Shown here piece by piece: positions 28,680 to 39,034 of a DNA stretch of 64,000 nt. The stretch covers positions 829,944-893,943 of the forward strand of contig NZ_JAMDLI010000008.1 of the NCBI RefSeq assembly GCF_023721815.1, read 5' to 3'. Below the pieces are notes generated by a model. That model ran no database searches, had not been told where the DNA came from, and worked only from the letters and a program-made list of their open reading frames with translations. The first letter of the stretch is position 1. The number at the start of each line of letters is the position of its first letter. Made by a program: the position numbers and the translations under genes. The DNA is from Pleomorphomonas sp. JP5 (GTDB lineage: Bacteria > Pseudomonadota > Alphaproteobacteria > Rhizobiales > Pleomorphomonadaceae).

Positions 28680-30233
28680 TCAGTCCGTGGCGATTAGGCC
28701 GTCAACCTCGCCCTCCCCGCCGAACGCCATTTGCGCTTCGGGGCAGCCGGCGGCCAGCACACCGCGCAGAGCGGCGGCTATCTCGTCGGCGAGCGACCCC
28801 GGTCCGGCCATCCGGCCAGCTTCGCCGTGCATCCAGGTGGCGAGCGCCACCGCCTCGAAGGCCGGGCGATCGGCCGCAAGCAGCCCACCAATAATGCCGG
28901 CCAAAACATCGCCCGATCCGGCGGTGGCGAGCGCCGCCGTGCCGTTCTCGTTGATGACGGCGCGGCCGTCGGGATGGGCGATCACCGTATCCGGCCCCTT
29001 GAGCAGAACGACCGCACCGGATCGCGCAGCCGCCTCGCGGGCGCGATCGAGCTTCGAGCCACCGACATCCGGAAACAGCCGCCCAAACTCCCCCTCGTGC
29101 GGCGTGAACACAACTCCCCCTTCGCGCTTCTTTATGAGAGCGAAGGTTTCCTCGGGGTGACGAGAGGCCTGGGTGATGGCATCGGCGTCGAGCACGAGCG
29201 CCATTCTGCCCTCGAGCGCCGCGCGCACCGCCAGCCAGACGTCATCGCCGAGACCGAGCCCCGGCCCCAGCACCGCGGCCCGAAGCCTCGGCTCGCCAAG
29301 GAGTGCCGCGAGCTCCGCCATGTCGGCGGCGGGCCTGACGACAAAGGCGGCGCGCCAGCCGGCAACCGTGGCAACCGCATCCGGAGGCGTTGCCACGGTG
29401 ACGATGCCAGCTCCCGCCCGAAGCGTCGCCTCGGCGGCAAGACGGGCCGCGCCACAGGAGGGGAGCGGCCCCGATGCCACCAGCGCAGCGCCCCGACTGT
29501 ACTTGTGGCTGTCGACGGCGGCCGCCGGCCAGCAGTTTGCCCAAAGCGCTGGGCCGTTCGCCGCGGTGTTCGGTGCGATCTTGGCCAGCACTCCCGAGTC
29601 GATGCCGATCTGGGCCAAACGCAGGCGACCGCAATGCGTGCGCCCAGGAAGAAGCAGATGTCCCGGCTTGCGGCGGAAGAAGGTGACCGTCTCGTCGGCA
29701 AGGACTGCCGTTCCACGAACCTCACCGGTACGGCCGTCGATGCCGCTCGGAAGATCGACTGCATAAACCCGCGCGCCCTCGGCGCGAGCGGCGTTGACGG
29801 CAGCGATCAGCTGGGCATCGCGCCCGGATACGTCACGGCTGAGTCCGGCGCCATAGAGTGCGTCGACGATGACCGTCGCACCATCGAACAGCGCTGGGGT
29901 TGCCGGCACGGTCTCGCCGCGCCAGCTCCTCTCTGCGCCAGCGGCATCGCCCTTGAGATCACGAACGGTCATCCCCTCAGGGAGGGCCAGCGCCACGCGC
30001 ACGACAAAGCCGCGTTGTCTGAGAACGCGGGCAATGACGAAGCCGTCACCGCCGTTGTTACCCATGCCGCAGAGTACGATGGCCCGAGCGCCCTGACTGA
30101 AGCGGGCACAGATGACGTCGGCAACGGCGTAGCCGGCATTTTCCATCAACCGTTCGCCGGAAATGCCCGCCGCTATGGTCAACGCGTCGGCGCGGCTCAT
30201 CTCCGCTGGAGTCAGCAACAACTCGCCCTGCAT
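28680..30233 (-). CDS. nnr: Bifunctional NAD(P)H-hydrate epimerase / ADP-dependent NAD(P)H-hydrate dehydratase
   Basis: 517 residues from ATG 30233, which has a GAGGGAG ribosome-binding site; the frame stays open upstream but without family similarity. The N-terminal YjeF-type epimerase domain (about 1-215) has GMGNNGGDGFV and VDLPSGIDGRTG. The C-terminal ribokinase-like dehydratase domain (about 225-510) has LGPGLG, TPHEGEFGRLF and the AGSGDVLAGIIGG motif that holds the catalytic Asp. The enzyme repairs hydrated NADH and NADPH in the cytosol: it epimerises R- and S-forms and then dehydrates the S-form using ADP. Divergent to glnB, an arrangement common in Hyphomicrobiales. Confidence 0.93.
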   Translation of the reverse strand: MQGELLLTPAEMSRADALTIAAGISGERLMENAGYAVADVICARFSQGARAIVLCGMGNNGGDGFVIARVLRQRGFVVRVALALPEGMTVRDLKGDAAGAERSWRGETVPATPALFDGATVIVDALYGAGLSRDVSGRDAQLIAAVNAARAEGARVYAVDLPSGIDGRTGEVRGTAVLADETVTFFRRKPGHLLLPGRTHCGRLRLAQIGIDSGVLAKIAPNTAANGPALWANCWPAAAVDSHKYSRGAALVASGPLPSCGAARLAAEATLRAGAGIVTVATPPDAVATVAGWRAAFVVRPAADMAELAALLGEPRLRAAVLGPGLGLGDDVWLAVRAALEGRMALVLDADAITQASRHPEETFALIKKREGGVVFTPHEGEFGRLFPDVGGSKLDRAREAAARSGAVVLLKGPDTVIAHPDGRAVINENGTAALATAGSGDVLAGIIGGLLAADRPAFEAVALATWMHGEAGRMAGPGSLADEIAAALRGVLAAGCPEAQMAFGGEGEVDGLIATD

Positions 30234-30412
30234 TCGGTTCACTCCCTCGACCTCAGGCGCATGCGCCGTCCACCCAGCACACAAGCCCTTCCCATCTACA
30301 CCCTTGGAGGAAAAGCAACAAATTGGCGCAGCCGCGCGGTTCGGCGCGTTGAGCTCGGCCACGCGAGGACTGGCGAACAAAGTTCTAACGCGGCCAACGG
30401 CTGCCCAATTGA

Positions 30413-30955
<543 letters not shown>

Positions 30956-31095
30956 CCTCGCGCGCTTCGCCGACAGCAAGAGTGGGCGACAGAGCGGCAA
31001 ATGAGGACAACCCAGGGAAATTGGAGCGTTCGGATCGGCCAGACCGTTGGCCGAAAAGCGCTCCAGCAAGACCAGAAACCCGAAAGGAAGGGCAA

Positions 31096-32505
31096 ATGAC
31101 CACTGGTGCTGATGTTCTGAAAATGATCAAGGACAACGACGTCAAGTTCGTTGACCTGCGGTTCACCGATCCGAAAGGCAAGTGGCAGCACGTGACCTTC
31201 GATATCGGCCTCGTCGATGAGGACATGCTCGAGAATGGCACTGCCTTCGACGGCTCGTCGATCGCCGGTTGGAAGGCCATCAACGAATCCGACATGACGC
31301 TGATCCTCGATCCGGAATCGGCCTTCATCGACCCGTTCTTCGCTCAGACCACGCTGGTCATCGTCTGCGATATCGTCGACCCCTCCTCGGGGCAGTCCTA
31401 CAGCCGCGACCCGCGCTCGATCGCCAAGAAGGCCGAGGCCTACGTTGCCACGCTCGGCATCGGCGACAGCGTGTTCTTCGGTCCGGAAGCCGAGTTCTTC
31501 GTGTTCGACGACGTTCGCTTCTCGGCGACGCCCTACAACACCGGCTTCAAGCTGGACATGGTCGAGCTGCCGACCAACGGCGACACCGAGTACGAGTCGG
31601 GCAACCTCGGCCACCGCGTCCGCACCAAGGGCGGCTATTTCCCGGTGCCGCCGATCGACAGCCTGCAGGACATGCGCTCCGAGATGCTGTCGGCCATGGC
31701 CGAGATGGGCGTCGTCGTCGAGAAGCACCATCACGAGGTGGCCTCTGCCCAGCATGAGCTCGGCATGAAGTTCTCGAGCCTGACCCGCATGGCCGACCAC
31801 CTGCAGATCTACAAGTATGCGATCCACCAGGTTGCCCACGCCTACGGCAAGACGGCCACGTTCATGCCGAAGCCGGTGTTCGGCGACAACGGGTCGGGCA
31901 TGCACGTCCACCAGTCGATCTGGAAGGACGGCAAGCCGGTGTTCGCTGGCAACCAGTACAACGACCTCAGCGAGACCTGCCTCTACTACATCGGCGGCAT
32001 CCTGAAGCACGCCAAGGCCATCAACGCCTTCTCCAACCCGTCGACCAACAGCTACAAGCGTCTGGTTCCGGGCTACGAGGCGCCAGTGCTTCTGGCCTAC
32101 TCGGCCCGCAACCGTTCGGCCTCCTGCCGCATCCCCTACACGACCAACCCCAAGGCCAAGCGCGTCGAGACCCGCTTCCCGGATCCGGCCGCCAACCCGT
32201 ACCTCTGCTTCACGGCCCTTCTGATGGCCGGCCTCGATGGCATCAAGAACAAGATCCATCCGGGCGACGCCATGGACAAGAACCTCTACGACCTTCCGCC
32301 GGAAGAGCTGAAGTCCATCCCGACCGTTGCCGGCTCGCTGCGTGAGGCACTGGCCTCGCTCGACGCGGACCGCGACTTCCTGAAGGCCGGTGGCGTCATG
32401 GACGACGATTTCATCGACAGCTGGATCGAGCTGAAGATGGAAGAGAACATGCGCTACGAGATGACCCCGCATCCGGTCGAGTTCGACATGTATTACTCGG
32501 TCTGA
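31096..32505 (+). CDS. glnA: Type I glutamine synthetase
   Basis: 469 residues, the standard dodecameric GS-I length. The start at ATG 31096 has AAGGAAGGG upstream. Visible signatures include [10 protein letters not shown] near residue 55, the glutamate/metal site [37 protein letters not shown] and the adenylylation site Tyr398 in NLYDLPPEE, modified by GlnE. It makes glutamine from glutamate, ammonia and ATP in the cytosol and is the main ammonium-assimilating enzyme. It can be transcribed from the sigma-54 promoter through glnB, and a second promoter in the 140-bp gap cannot be excluded. Confidence 0.97.
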   Translation: MTTGADVLKMIKDNDVKFVDLRFTDPKGKWQHVTFDIGLVDEDMLENGTAFDGSSIAGWKAINESDMTLILDPESAFIDPFFAQTTLVIVCDIVDPSSGQSYSRDPRSIAKKAEAYVATLGIGDSVFFGPEAEFFVFDDVRFSATPYNTGFKLDMVELPTNGDTEYESGNLGHRVRTKGGYFPVPPIDSLQDMRSEMLSAMAEMGVVVEKHHHEVASAQHELGMKFSSLTRMADHLQIYKYAIHQVAHAYGKTATFMPKPVFGDNGSGMHVHQSIWKDGKPVFAGNQYNDLSETCLYYIGGILKHAKAINAFSNPSTNSYKRLVPGYEAPVLLAYSARNRSASCRIPYTTNPKAKRVETRFPDPAANPYLCFTALLMAGLDGIKNKIHPGDAMDKNLYDLPPEELKSIPTVAGSLREALASLDADRDFLKAGGVMDDDFIDSWIELKMEENMRYEMTPHPVEFDMYYSV

Positions 32506-32525
32506 GGCAGGTCCCCAGAGCCAAT

Positions 32526-32588
32526 CCGGACGCCGACGAGGCGTCCGGTTTCGATGAGCCGCCCCGCCGCAAGGTCGGGCGGCTTTTT
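32526..32588 (+). terminator. Tandem hairpins ending the glnBA transcript
   Basis: A first hairpin pairs CCGGACGCC (32526-32534) with GGCGTCCGG (32540-32548), followed by TTT. A second pairs AGCCGCCC (32557-32564) with GGGCGGCT (32577-32584), followed by a run of Ts. The second is a classical intrinsic terminator 50-80 bp after the glnA stop. Confidence 0.8.
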
Positions 32589-32678
32589 CGTTGCCCCGGG
32601 GATAGCCGGCCGACCGCGACTTCCCGTCGGCCAGCCGCGCGCCTATGCTAAACCGAGCTTACAAACGGAGATCGGAAC

Positions 32679-33506
32679 ATGCCCGACAAACCCGCCATCG
32701 GTCCGTCGACAAAACTGTGCATGTCTCTGGCCGGCCGACCGGGGAAGTTCGGCTCGCGTTTTCACAACCGGCTCTATGAGCTCACCGGTCTCGACTACAT
32801 CTACAAGGCCTTCACGACCAAGGACTTGCCTGCGGCGATCGGAGGTGTCCGCGCCCTGGGGATTCGGGGCTGCGCCATTTCCATGCCGTTCAAGGAAGCG
32901 GTCATCCCGCTGCTCGATCATATCGAAGGATCGGCAGCGGCCATCGACAGCGTCAACACGATTCTCAACGACGACGGTTGGCTGACCGGCTACAACACCG
33001 ACTACAGTGCGGTTCTCGACCTGCTCGACCAAGCGGAAATAGCGCCCTCGACACCCTTCCTTCTCGCCGGCTCAGGCGGCATGGCCAAGGCTGTGGCAGC
33101 GGCCTTGCGCAATCGCGGCCATCGTTCCGGCGCGATCATTGCCCGCAACAGGACGACCGGCCGAGCGCTGGCCGATCTCTACGGCTTCGACTGGGCGGAG
33201 ACCTCCGAAGGACTTACGGCGCCGCTGATCATCAATGCCACGCCGGTCGGAATGGCAGGCGGCGTCGAGGCGGAGACGCTGGCCTTCCCTCCTGAAGCGA
33301 TCGAAGCGGCCGAGACGGTGTTCGACGTGGTGGCGCTCCCTGTCGAGACACCGTTGATGCGGGCAGCGGCAGCAGCCGGGCGCAAGCGCATTTCCGGAGC
33401 CGACGTGGCCGTGCTGCAGGCGCTCGAGCAGTTCGTGCTCTACACCGGCGTGTATCCCAGCGAGGAGCAAGTGAAGGAGGCAGCCGCCTACGCGCGAAGC
33501 GCCTGA
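32679..33506 (+). CDS. Shikimate 5-dehydrogenase-like protein
   Basis: 275 residues of the shikimate/quinate dehydrogenase fold. The N-terminal substrate domain has FGSRFHNRLYE and ISMPFKEAV, whose Lys sits where the catalytic Lys of AroE is. VNTI and NTDYSAV follow, and then a Rossmann half with GSGGMAKAVAAAL. The first motif (SLAGRPGKFGS) differs from the canonical AroE opening, which places it with the AroE-like paralogues such as H. influenzae HI0607 rather than the housekeeping enzyme. Weak activity on shikimate or another hydroxy acid with NAD(P) is the reasonable expectation. The gene stands alone after the glnA terminator, and no other aromatic-pathway gene is near. Confidence 0.8.
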   Translation: MPDKPAIGPSTKLCMSLAGRPGKFGSRFHNRLYELTGLDYIYKAFTTKDLPAAIGGVRALGIRGCAISMPFKEAVIPLLDHIEGSAAAIDSVNTILNDDGWLTGYNTDYSAVLDLLDQAEIAPSTPFLLAGSGGMAKAVAAALRNRGHRSGAIIARNRTTGRALADLYGFDWAETSEGLTAPLIINATPVGMAGGVEAETLAFPPEAIEAAETVFDVVALPVETPLMRAAAAAGRKRISGADVAVLQALEQFVLYTGVYPSEEQVKEAAAYARSA

Positions 33507-33610
33507 ACTGTCAGGTCGTCGGCATCTCGGTTGTTTCCATTTCCATCAAGCGAAACACGGTGGTCGAAACCGCGCCGGTCACCACAAGACGCCCCACCAG
33601 CTTTCACAGC

Positions 33611-34093
33611 TTAGCTGTAGCAGGCCCGCTCCACCTTGCCGATGGCATTCGACGAACCCTTCAAGGTGAAGGTTGCCTTCGGCAGAATACCAGCCTTGTC
33701 GGTCACGCTCAGTGGCCCTGCCGACTTCAGAATGCGGACAAGGTCGCTGTCGCGACGAGGCGTCGCAGCCAGCACACCGTCCATCGCCTCGTAGCGGAGC
33801 GCGACTTCGGCGCTCAATGAGCCGCTCGTGAAGACGAAGGCGGACCGGTAGTTCATGTCGCCACCGGGTGGAAAGTCGTCGTTCAAGGCCGGCACGAAGC
33901 GAAGGCCGAGCTTGCCCTCGCCGCCGCAGGTGATCAGCAGCATGTCGTCAGGCCGTTCGATCGCGCAGATCGAAGCGGTCATCATCATGCCCTCCTCTTC
34001 CTGCTCCAGCCCGGCTTTCCAGCTGTCGCAGTCACCCGCCAGCGCTGGGGCCGCCCAAACGACACCGACCACCGCCATCCCACTCATCTTCAT
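33611..34093 (-). CDS. Small secreted protein of unknown function
   Basis: 160 residues from ATG 34093, which opens with a short signal peptide (MKMSGMAVVGVVWAAPALA, cleaved before GDCD). The mature part has four cysteines (CDSW, ICAIE, ITCGG, ACYS), spaced as for two disulphides, so a periplasmic location is likely. Upstream in-frame codons give a nonsense Arg-rich extension and were ignored. The gene lies 68 bp after an Hsp70-like gene on the same strand. I do not recognise a family. Confidence 0.65.
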   Translation of the reverse strand: MKMSGMAVVGVVWAAPALAGDCDSWKAGLEQEEEGMMMTASICAIERPDDMLLITCGGEGKLGLRFVPALNDDFPPGGDMNYRSAFVFTSGSLSAEVALRYEAMDGVLAATPRRDSDLVRILKSAGPLSVTDKAGILPKATFTLKGSSNAIGKVERACYS

Positions 34094-34161
34094 AGCCCGT
34101 CTCCGACTGGTCGGTGCATCAGGCACCCGCTTGCCGGTACCTGCAAGCGCGACCTTTGGGG

Positions 34162-35409
34162 TCAGCCGTAACGTTTGGCCGCCTCGACAGCGAGGCCGGT
34201 CCCGACGGAACCGAACACGTTGCCGGTGACGACGCGCGCCTCTGGCACTGACGCCAGAATGGCGGTGCGAACATGCTCGAGCCGGGTGGAGCCTCCAGTC
34301 AGGAACACAGCGTCGATATCTGTAGCTCCCACGCCGGCCATTTCGAGGCAGGCATCCACACGAGCGCCGATGCGGCTTGCGAGGTCGCCGGTGTGACGAA
34401 CAAGCTCGGAATGGTCGATATCGGTGGAAAGGCCGCGCTCCAGCCAATCGAACGGCACGGTGACGGCGCCATGCTCCGCAACTGAGATCTTGGCTGCCTC
34501 CACGTCAATGGCGAGGGTATGGCCACGCTCGTCGTCGACGACCCGCATCAGGCGGTGAATGAGCTCCGGCTCGGCTGCGCGCTTCTCGAGGTCGACGAGC
34601 TCGCGATGAACACGCGACTCGTAGAGGCGATTGATCGCCGACCACGTGGCGAGGTCGTGGTAATAGACCGAGGGCACGTCGAGCTCGCCACGGGCGAGCT
34701 TGGAGCGAAAGCCGAGAAGCGGCATCACCGTGCCAAGGCTGAGGTGGCGATCGAAATCGGTGCCGCCGATGCGGACGCCGTCATTGGCCAGAACGTCGGA
34801 GACGCGCTCGGCCTTTTTTGCCCGTTCCGGCCCGAGGCGAACGATCGAAAAGTCGGAGGTGCCGCCGCCGATGTCGGCGATCAGCGCCAGCTCCTCATGG
34901 GAGAGCTGCTGCTCGTAGTCGAGGCTGGCGGCGATGGGCTCGTACTGGAAAGACACTTCCTCGAAGCCGAGATCGCGCGCAATGGCATGCAGGGTCGCCT
35001 CCGCCAGCCGGTCGGCCTCGGGATTGCCGTCGACGAAATGAACAGGGCGACCGTGGACGAGGTGGGTCAGCGGCTTGTCCGCCACCGCTTCGCCGCGCCT
35101 CTTCACTTCCGCGAGGTAGCGTTTCAGCACGTCGCGGAACTTGACGCGGCTCCTGCCGACCAACGTCGTCTCGTCCATCAAGGCCGAGCCGAGCACCGAC
35201 TTCAGGGCTCGCATCAGTCGGCCGTGCTCGCCGCCGACATAGGCCGCGATGGCAGCGCGGCCGACCGAGATGGACCCATCCTGATAGTAGAAGGTGGCGC
35301 TTGGCAGCGTTTCCTCATCACCCTCAAGACGCACCATCTCGGCCCGACCGCCGGTAACGACGCCGAGGGTAGTATTGGACGTGCCGAAATCGAGGCCTGC
35401 CGCCGCCAT
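34162..35409 (-). CDS. Hsp70-family protein, YegD type
   Basis: 415 residues. The protein has the actin-like ATPase fold only: phosphate-1 motif GLDFGTSNTTLGVV at the N-terminus, phosphate-2 LIADIGGGTSDFSIV near 205, and the adenosine motif VFLTGGSTRLEHV near 375. It lacks the C-terminal peptide-binding domain of DnaK, as expected for the YegD/short Hsp70 group (YegD itself is about 450 residues). An ATP-dependent chaperone-like role in the cytosol is likely, but clients are unknown. No DnaJ or GrpE partner is adjacent. Confidence 0.85.
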   Translation of the reverse strand: MAAAGLDFGTSNTTLGVVTGGRAEMVRLEGDEETLPSATFYYQDGSISVGRAAIAAYVGGEHGRLMRALKSVLGSALMDETTLVGRSRVKFRDVLKRYLAEVKRRGEAVADKPLTHLVHGRPVHFVDGNPEADRLAEATLHAIARDLGFEEVSFQYEPIAASLDYEQQLSHEELALIADIGGGTSDFSIVRLGPERAKKAERVSDVLANDGVRIGGTDFDRHLSLGTVMPLLGFRSKLARGELDVPSVYYHDLATWSAINRLYESRVHRELVDLEKRAAEPELIHRLMRVVDDERGHTLAIDVEAAKISVAEHGAVTVPFDWLERGLSTDIDHSELVRHTGDLASRIGARVDACLEMAGVGATDIDAVFLTGGSTRLEHVRTAILASVPEARVVTGNVFGSVGTGLAVEAAKRYG

Positions 35410-35475
35410 GACCGCTCTCCGAATAAGTGGGGGGCGGTTTCCCTAACGCCTCAGAGCGACGATTGCCAGCTCAAA

Positions 35476-35682
35476 TCAGGCGAGCAGGAGGACAAGCGCC
35501 GTCAGAGAGAGCAGCACCAGTACGGCGGGCAACGCAAAAAGCCCGCTCGTAAGCGGCGGCTCGGCCACCACTTCCTGAAGATGACGCCGCATGCCGCCGA
35601 GGCGATGGCCGGCGACAAAGGCATGGGTGTGGACGGTTCCGAGTTCCCGTAACACGGCATCTTGATACTGGTTTCGACGCAT
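35476..35682 (-). CDS. Possible small tail-anchored membrane protein
   Basis: 68 residues with a polar N-terminal half and a single hydrophobic segment at the very C-terminus (FALPAVLVLLSLTALVLLLA), as in tail-anchored proteins. It lies between the Hsp70 gene and parE. There is no recognisable family or strong ribosome-binding site, and a competing reading frame overlaps it, so the call is tentative. If it is not real, 35410-35905 is an intergenic region with nothing else identifiable. Confidence 0.35.
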   Translation of the reverse strand: MRRNQYQDAVLRELGTVHTHAFVAGHRLGGMRRHLQEVVAEPPLTSGLFALPAVLVLLSLTALVLLLA

Positions 35683-35905
35683 GACAAACCACCAATGAAC
35701 ATTCTGGAGCTTGCCGCCGCCACGGTTAAGAACGCCTCAACGGCGTTGACTGTACCCGGATCGCCGGTGTACGAGCCGGAACACATATAGAACGAGATTG
35801 GCGCTTCCACCGCTGGCGTGGCAAACTCCGAAGCGCGCGAATCAGCGTCGCCCGGCGGTAGGCGGAATGGCTGGCAGGGCCGGCCCATGGACGAAGACGG
35901 AACGC

Positions 35906-37948
35906 ATGGAAAAGGACGACCTGTTCGGAACTCTCCCTCCGCCGGCAAGCAACGCCGCCTCGACGACGGCACCTGTTCGCGCTCCCAAGGCAACCCGCGC
36001 ACGCCCCGAGCCCACCACGCCGGTTGAGGCGGTCTATGACGCGTCCGCCATCGAGGTTCTGGAAGGACTTGAGCCGGTGCGTCGGCGGCCAGGCATGTAT
36101 ATCGGCGGCACCGACGACAAGGCGATGCATCATCTGTTCGCCGAGGTGATCGACAACTCGATGGACGAAGCTGTCGCCGGTCACGCCTCGTGGATCGAGG
36201 TGCGTCTCGATGCCGATGGTTTCCTGACCGTCAACGACAACGGCCGCGGCATTCCGGTCGACCCGCACCCGAAGTTTCCAGGCAAGTCCGCGCTGGAAGT
36301 GATCCTCTGCACGCTACACGCCGGCGGCAAGTTCGACAGCAAGGTCTACGAGACATCCGGCGGTCTGCACGGCGTCGGCGTTTCGGTGGTCAACGCCCTG
36401 TCCGAGTGGCTCGACGTCGAGGTGGCGCGCGGTCGTCAACTCTACAAGCAAAGCTTCTCGCGTGGCGTGCCTCAGGGCGGCTTGCAGCGGCTCGGCGAAA
36501 CGATGAACCGGCGCGGTACAAAGACGCGCTTCAAGCCGGATCCTCAGATTTTCGGAGAAGATGCCCGGTTCGAGCCAGCACGCATCTTCAAGATGGCCCG
36601 GTCGAAGGCCTATCTCTTTGGCGGCATCGAGATCCGCTGGTCCTGCGACCCATCGCTGGTCGAGGGTTCGAAGACGCCGCCCGAAGCCGTCTTCAAGTTT
36701 CCCGGCGGTCTAAAGGACTTCCTGGTCGAAGCGCTGGATGGCGAGAAGCGGGTCACCGACGACCTGTTCGCCGGCCGCGTCGGGACGGGCGGTCATGGCA
36801 CCGTCGAATGGGCCGTCTCATGGTTCGCTGGAGACGGCTTCGTCAGTTCCTACTGCAACACCATCCCCACTCCGGATGGCGGCACCCACGAGCAGGGCCT
36901 GCGCCTCGCCCTCACCCGCTCGCTCAAGGCCTATGGCGAGATGGCAGGCAACAAGCGCGTCGCTCAGGTGATGCCCGAGGACGTGATGACCTCGGCTGGC
37001 GCCATGCTGTCCGTCTTCGTGCGCGAGCCCGAGTTCGTCGGCCAGACCAAGGACAAGCTGTCCACGGCGGAAGCTGCTCGCATCGTCGAGACGGCGGTGA
37101 AGGATGCCTTCGACCATTGGCTGACGGCGTCGCCGCAGCAGTCGGGCCGCCTCCTCGACTGGATCGTCGAGCGTGCCGACGAGCGCCTGCGTCGCCGCCA
37201 GGAAAAGGACGTTCTCCGCAAGAGCGCGGTACGCAAGCTCCGCCTGCCCGGCAAGCTTGCCGACTGCACGCAGAACGCCGCCCAAGGATCCGAGCTGTTC
37301 ATCGTCGAGGGTGACTCGGCCGGAGGTTCGGCCAAGCAGGCGCGCGACCGCGCCAGCCAGGCGGTGATGCCGCTGCGCGGCAAGATCCTCAATGTGGCGA
37401 GCGCCGGCCGCGACAAGGTGACGGCCAACCAGTTGCTGTCCGACCTGTTGCAGGCCCTCGGCTGCGGCACCCGCTCGCACTATCGCGAGGACGATCTCCG
37501 CTATGACAAGGTGATCGTGATGACTGACGCCGACGTCGACGGCGCACACATCGCCTCGCTGTTGATCACCTTCTTCTACCGCGAGATGCCGCAGCTCATC
37601 CGTGGCGGTCACCTCTATCTCGCGGTGCCGCCGCTCTACCGCCTGACCCACGGCGGCAAGACCATCTACGCCCGAGACGACGCTCATCGTGAAGAGCTGC
37701 TGCGCACGACCTTCAAGAACAAGAAGCCCGAGATCGGCCGCTTCAAGGGCCTCGGCGAGATGATGCCGTCGCAGCTCAAGGAAACCACCATGGACAAGAA
37801 GACACGCACGCTTCTGCGGGTCGTTCTGGTGGAGGACGAAGCGGAGCGGACGGCGGATTCAGTCGAGCGCCTGATGGGTAACAAGCCTGAAGGTCGCTTC
37901 CAGTTCATCCAGGAGAATGCCGAGTTCGCCGAGGATCTGGACATCTAG
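35906..37948 (+). CDS. parE: DNA topoisomerase IV subunit B
   Basis: 680 residues from ATG 35906 (MEKDDLFG); longer in-frame starts give a poor N-terminus. After about 45 non-conserved residues the GHKL ATPase domain begins: GLEPVRRRPGMYIG, Glu/Asn motif EVIDNSMDEA, DNGRGIP and GGLHGVGVSVVNAL. The transducer domain and then the TOPRIM domain follow, with EGDSAGG at 468-474 and the metal-binding DADVDGAH at 541. The protein pairs with ParC to decatenate chromosomes. The short length and lack of the GyrB insertion, as well as the GTKTRFKPD segment, favour ParE over GyrB. Its stop codon lies inside a long inverted repeat. Confidence 0.93.
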   Translation: MEKDDLFGTLPPPASNAASTTAPVRAPKATRARPEPTTPVEAVYDASAIEVLEGLEPVRRRPGMYIGGTDDKAMHHLFAEVIDNSMDEAVAGHASWIEVRLDADGFLTVNDNGRGIPVDPHPKFPGKSALEVILCTLHAGGKFDSKVYETSGGLHGVGVSVVNALSEWLDVEVARGRQLYKQSFSRGVPQGGLQRLGETMNRRGTKTRFKPDPQIFGEDARFEPARIFKMARSKAYLFGGIEIRWSCDPSLVEGSKTPPEAVFKFPGGLKDFLVEALDGEKRVTDDLFAGRVGTGGHGTVEWAVSWFAGDGFVSSYCNTIPTPDGGTHEQGLRLALTRSLKAYGEMAGNKRVAQVMPEDVMTSAGAMLSVFVREPEFVGQTKDKLSTAEAARIVETAVKDAFDHWLTASPQQSGRLLDWIVERADERLRRRQEKDVLRKSAVRKLRLPGKLADCTQNAAQGSELFIVEGDSAGGSAKQARDRASQAVMPLRGKILNVASAGRDKVTANQLLSDLLQALGCGTRSHYREDDLRYDKVIVMTDADVDGAHIASLLITFFYREMPQLIRGGHLYLAVPPLYRLTHGGKTIYARDDAHREELLRTTFKNKKPEIGRFKGLGEMMPSQLKETTMDKKTRTLLRVVLVEDEAERTADSVERLMGNKPEGRFQFIQENAEFAEDLDI

Positions 37949-38023
37949 TGGAGCGAATTTGACATTTGAGTCCCGCCTGACATAGAGCGCCCGCTCAAAT
38001 GCCAAATTCAAAAGCTCCACTAG
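37945..38023. repeat. Long imperfect inverted repeat at the parE stop codon
   Basis: The left arm (37945-37970, starting CTAGTGGAGC and ending CATTTGAG) is mirrored by the right arm (37994-38023, starting CTCAAATG and ending GCTCCACTAG). About 23 bp lie between. The outer CTAGTGGAGC / GCTCCACTAG arms match perfectly. No T-run follows, so a standard intrinsic terminator is unlikely. The form suggests a dispersed palindromic repeat that has landed on the parE stop codon. Confidence 0.6.
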
Positions 38024-38140
38024 AAACAATAGCTTGCTAGTGGTCCGCCAGTATCCGGCGCCCTCACCGCGTAGAAGTTGCAGACGGCATGCAGGCGCTC
38101 CATCATGCCGCGCCCACGTCCTCCGAAGGATACTCCAGCA

Positions 38141-39034
38141 ATGACCTACGTTCGCCTCGGCGTTTTGGCCCTTCTTGCGGTGGTGTTGTTGGCTCTTCTG
38201 AACAGTGCCTGGTTCACGGTTCAGGAGACCGAGCGCGGCGTGCTCCTTCGAAATGGTGCCTTTGTGGCAACCGTCGAGCCGGGACTTCATTTCAAGTTGC
38301 CGGTCTTCGAGACCGTCGTAAAAATCGACGTGACGCAACGGGCGCTTAAGTGGTCGGGCGACAGCAGTCTGGAAGCCTACAGTCAGGATCAGCAGCCGGC
38401 CAACTTGTCCGTATCGGTGGTTTATCACGTGCCCCCGGCAGATGTGGACAAGGTCTACCGACAGTTCTCAGGCGTTGACGGTCTGGAATCCCGCCTGGTC
38501 GCTCGGAAGCTACCCCAGGACCTCAAGACGGTGTTCGGCCGTTATACGGCTGCGTCAGTCATCCAGAACCGGGGCAAGTTTGTGGCCGACGTCGAGGACG
38601 CCGTGCGAGCCGGCATTACAGGCCCCTTGGTGATCGATCAGGTCAACATCGAAGACATCATCTTCTCCGATGCCTACGAGAATTCGGTCGAACAGCGTAT
38701 GTTGGCGGAAATCGAGGTGATGAAACTGCGGCAGAATGCCGAGCGTGAGAAAGTTCAGGCTGAAATCACGGTTACGCAGGCGAGAGCCAGTGCTGACAGC
38801 CAACTCGCGACTGCCACCGCAGCGGCGCAGGCTACGCAAATCCAGGCCCGCGCCGATGCCGAGCGCATCCGCCTCAGGGGCGAGGCCGAGGCGGCGGCGA
38901 TCCGGGCCCGGGCGGAAGCTCTCAACGCCAACGGCGACATGATCATCCGACTGACCAACTCCGAGAGGTGGAATGGCCAACTGCCGGCCACAATGCTGCC
39001 GGGAGCGGCCCTGCCCTTCGTCGAGGTCAAGTAG
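38141..39034 (+). CDS. SPFH-domain membrane protein, HflC-like
   Basis: 297 residues from ATG 38141, which has GAAGGA 10 nt upstream. An N-terminal membrane anchor (LALLAVVLLALLNSAWF region) is followed by an SPFH domain with QETERGVLLRNG and EPGLHFKLPVFETV. A long Ala/Glu/Arg-rich coiled helix with AERIRLRGEAEAAAIRA comes next, the oligomerisation segment of prohibitin-like proteins. The layout is that of HflC and eukaryotic prohibitins, which cage membrane proteases such as FtsH. No HflK or FtsH gene is adjacent, so a stand-alone SPFH scaffold is equally possible. Confidence 0.82.
   Translation: MTYVRLGVLALLAVVLLALLNSAWFTVQETERGVLLRNGAFVATVEPGLHFKLPVFETVVKIDVTQRALKWSGDSSLEAYSQDQQPANLSVSVVYHVPPADVDKVYRQFSGVDGLESRLVARKLPQDLKTVFGRYTAASVIQNRGKFVADVEDAVRAGITGPLVIDQVNIEDIIFSDAYENSVEQRMLAEIEVMKLRQNAEREKVQAEITVTQARASADSQLATATAAAQATQIQARADAERIRLRGEAEAAAIRARAEALNANGDMIIRLTNSERWNGQLPATMLPGAALPFVEVK

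Noticed and set aside
34519-35652. 377-codon plus-strand frame opposite the Hsp70 gene
   Set aside because: It lacks motifs, and the minus strand carries all three Hsp70 ATPase signatures.
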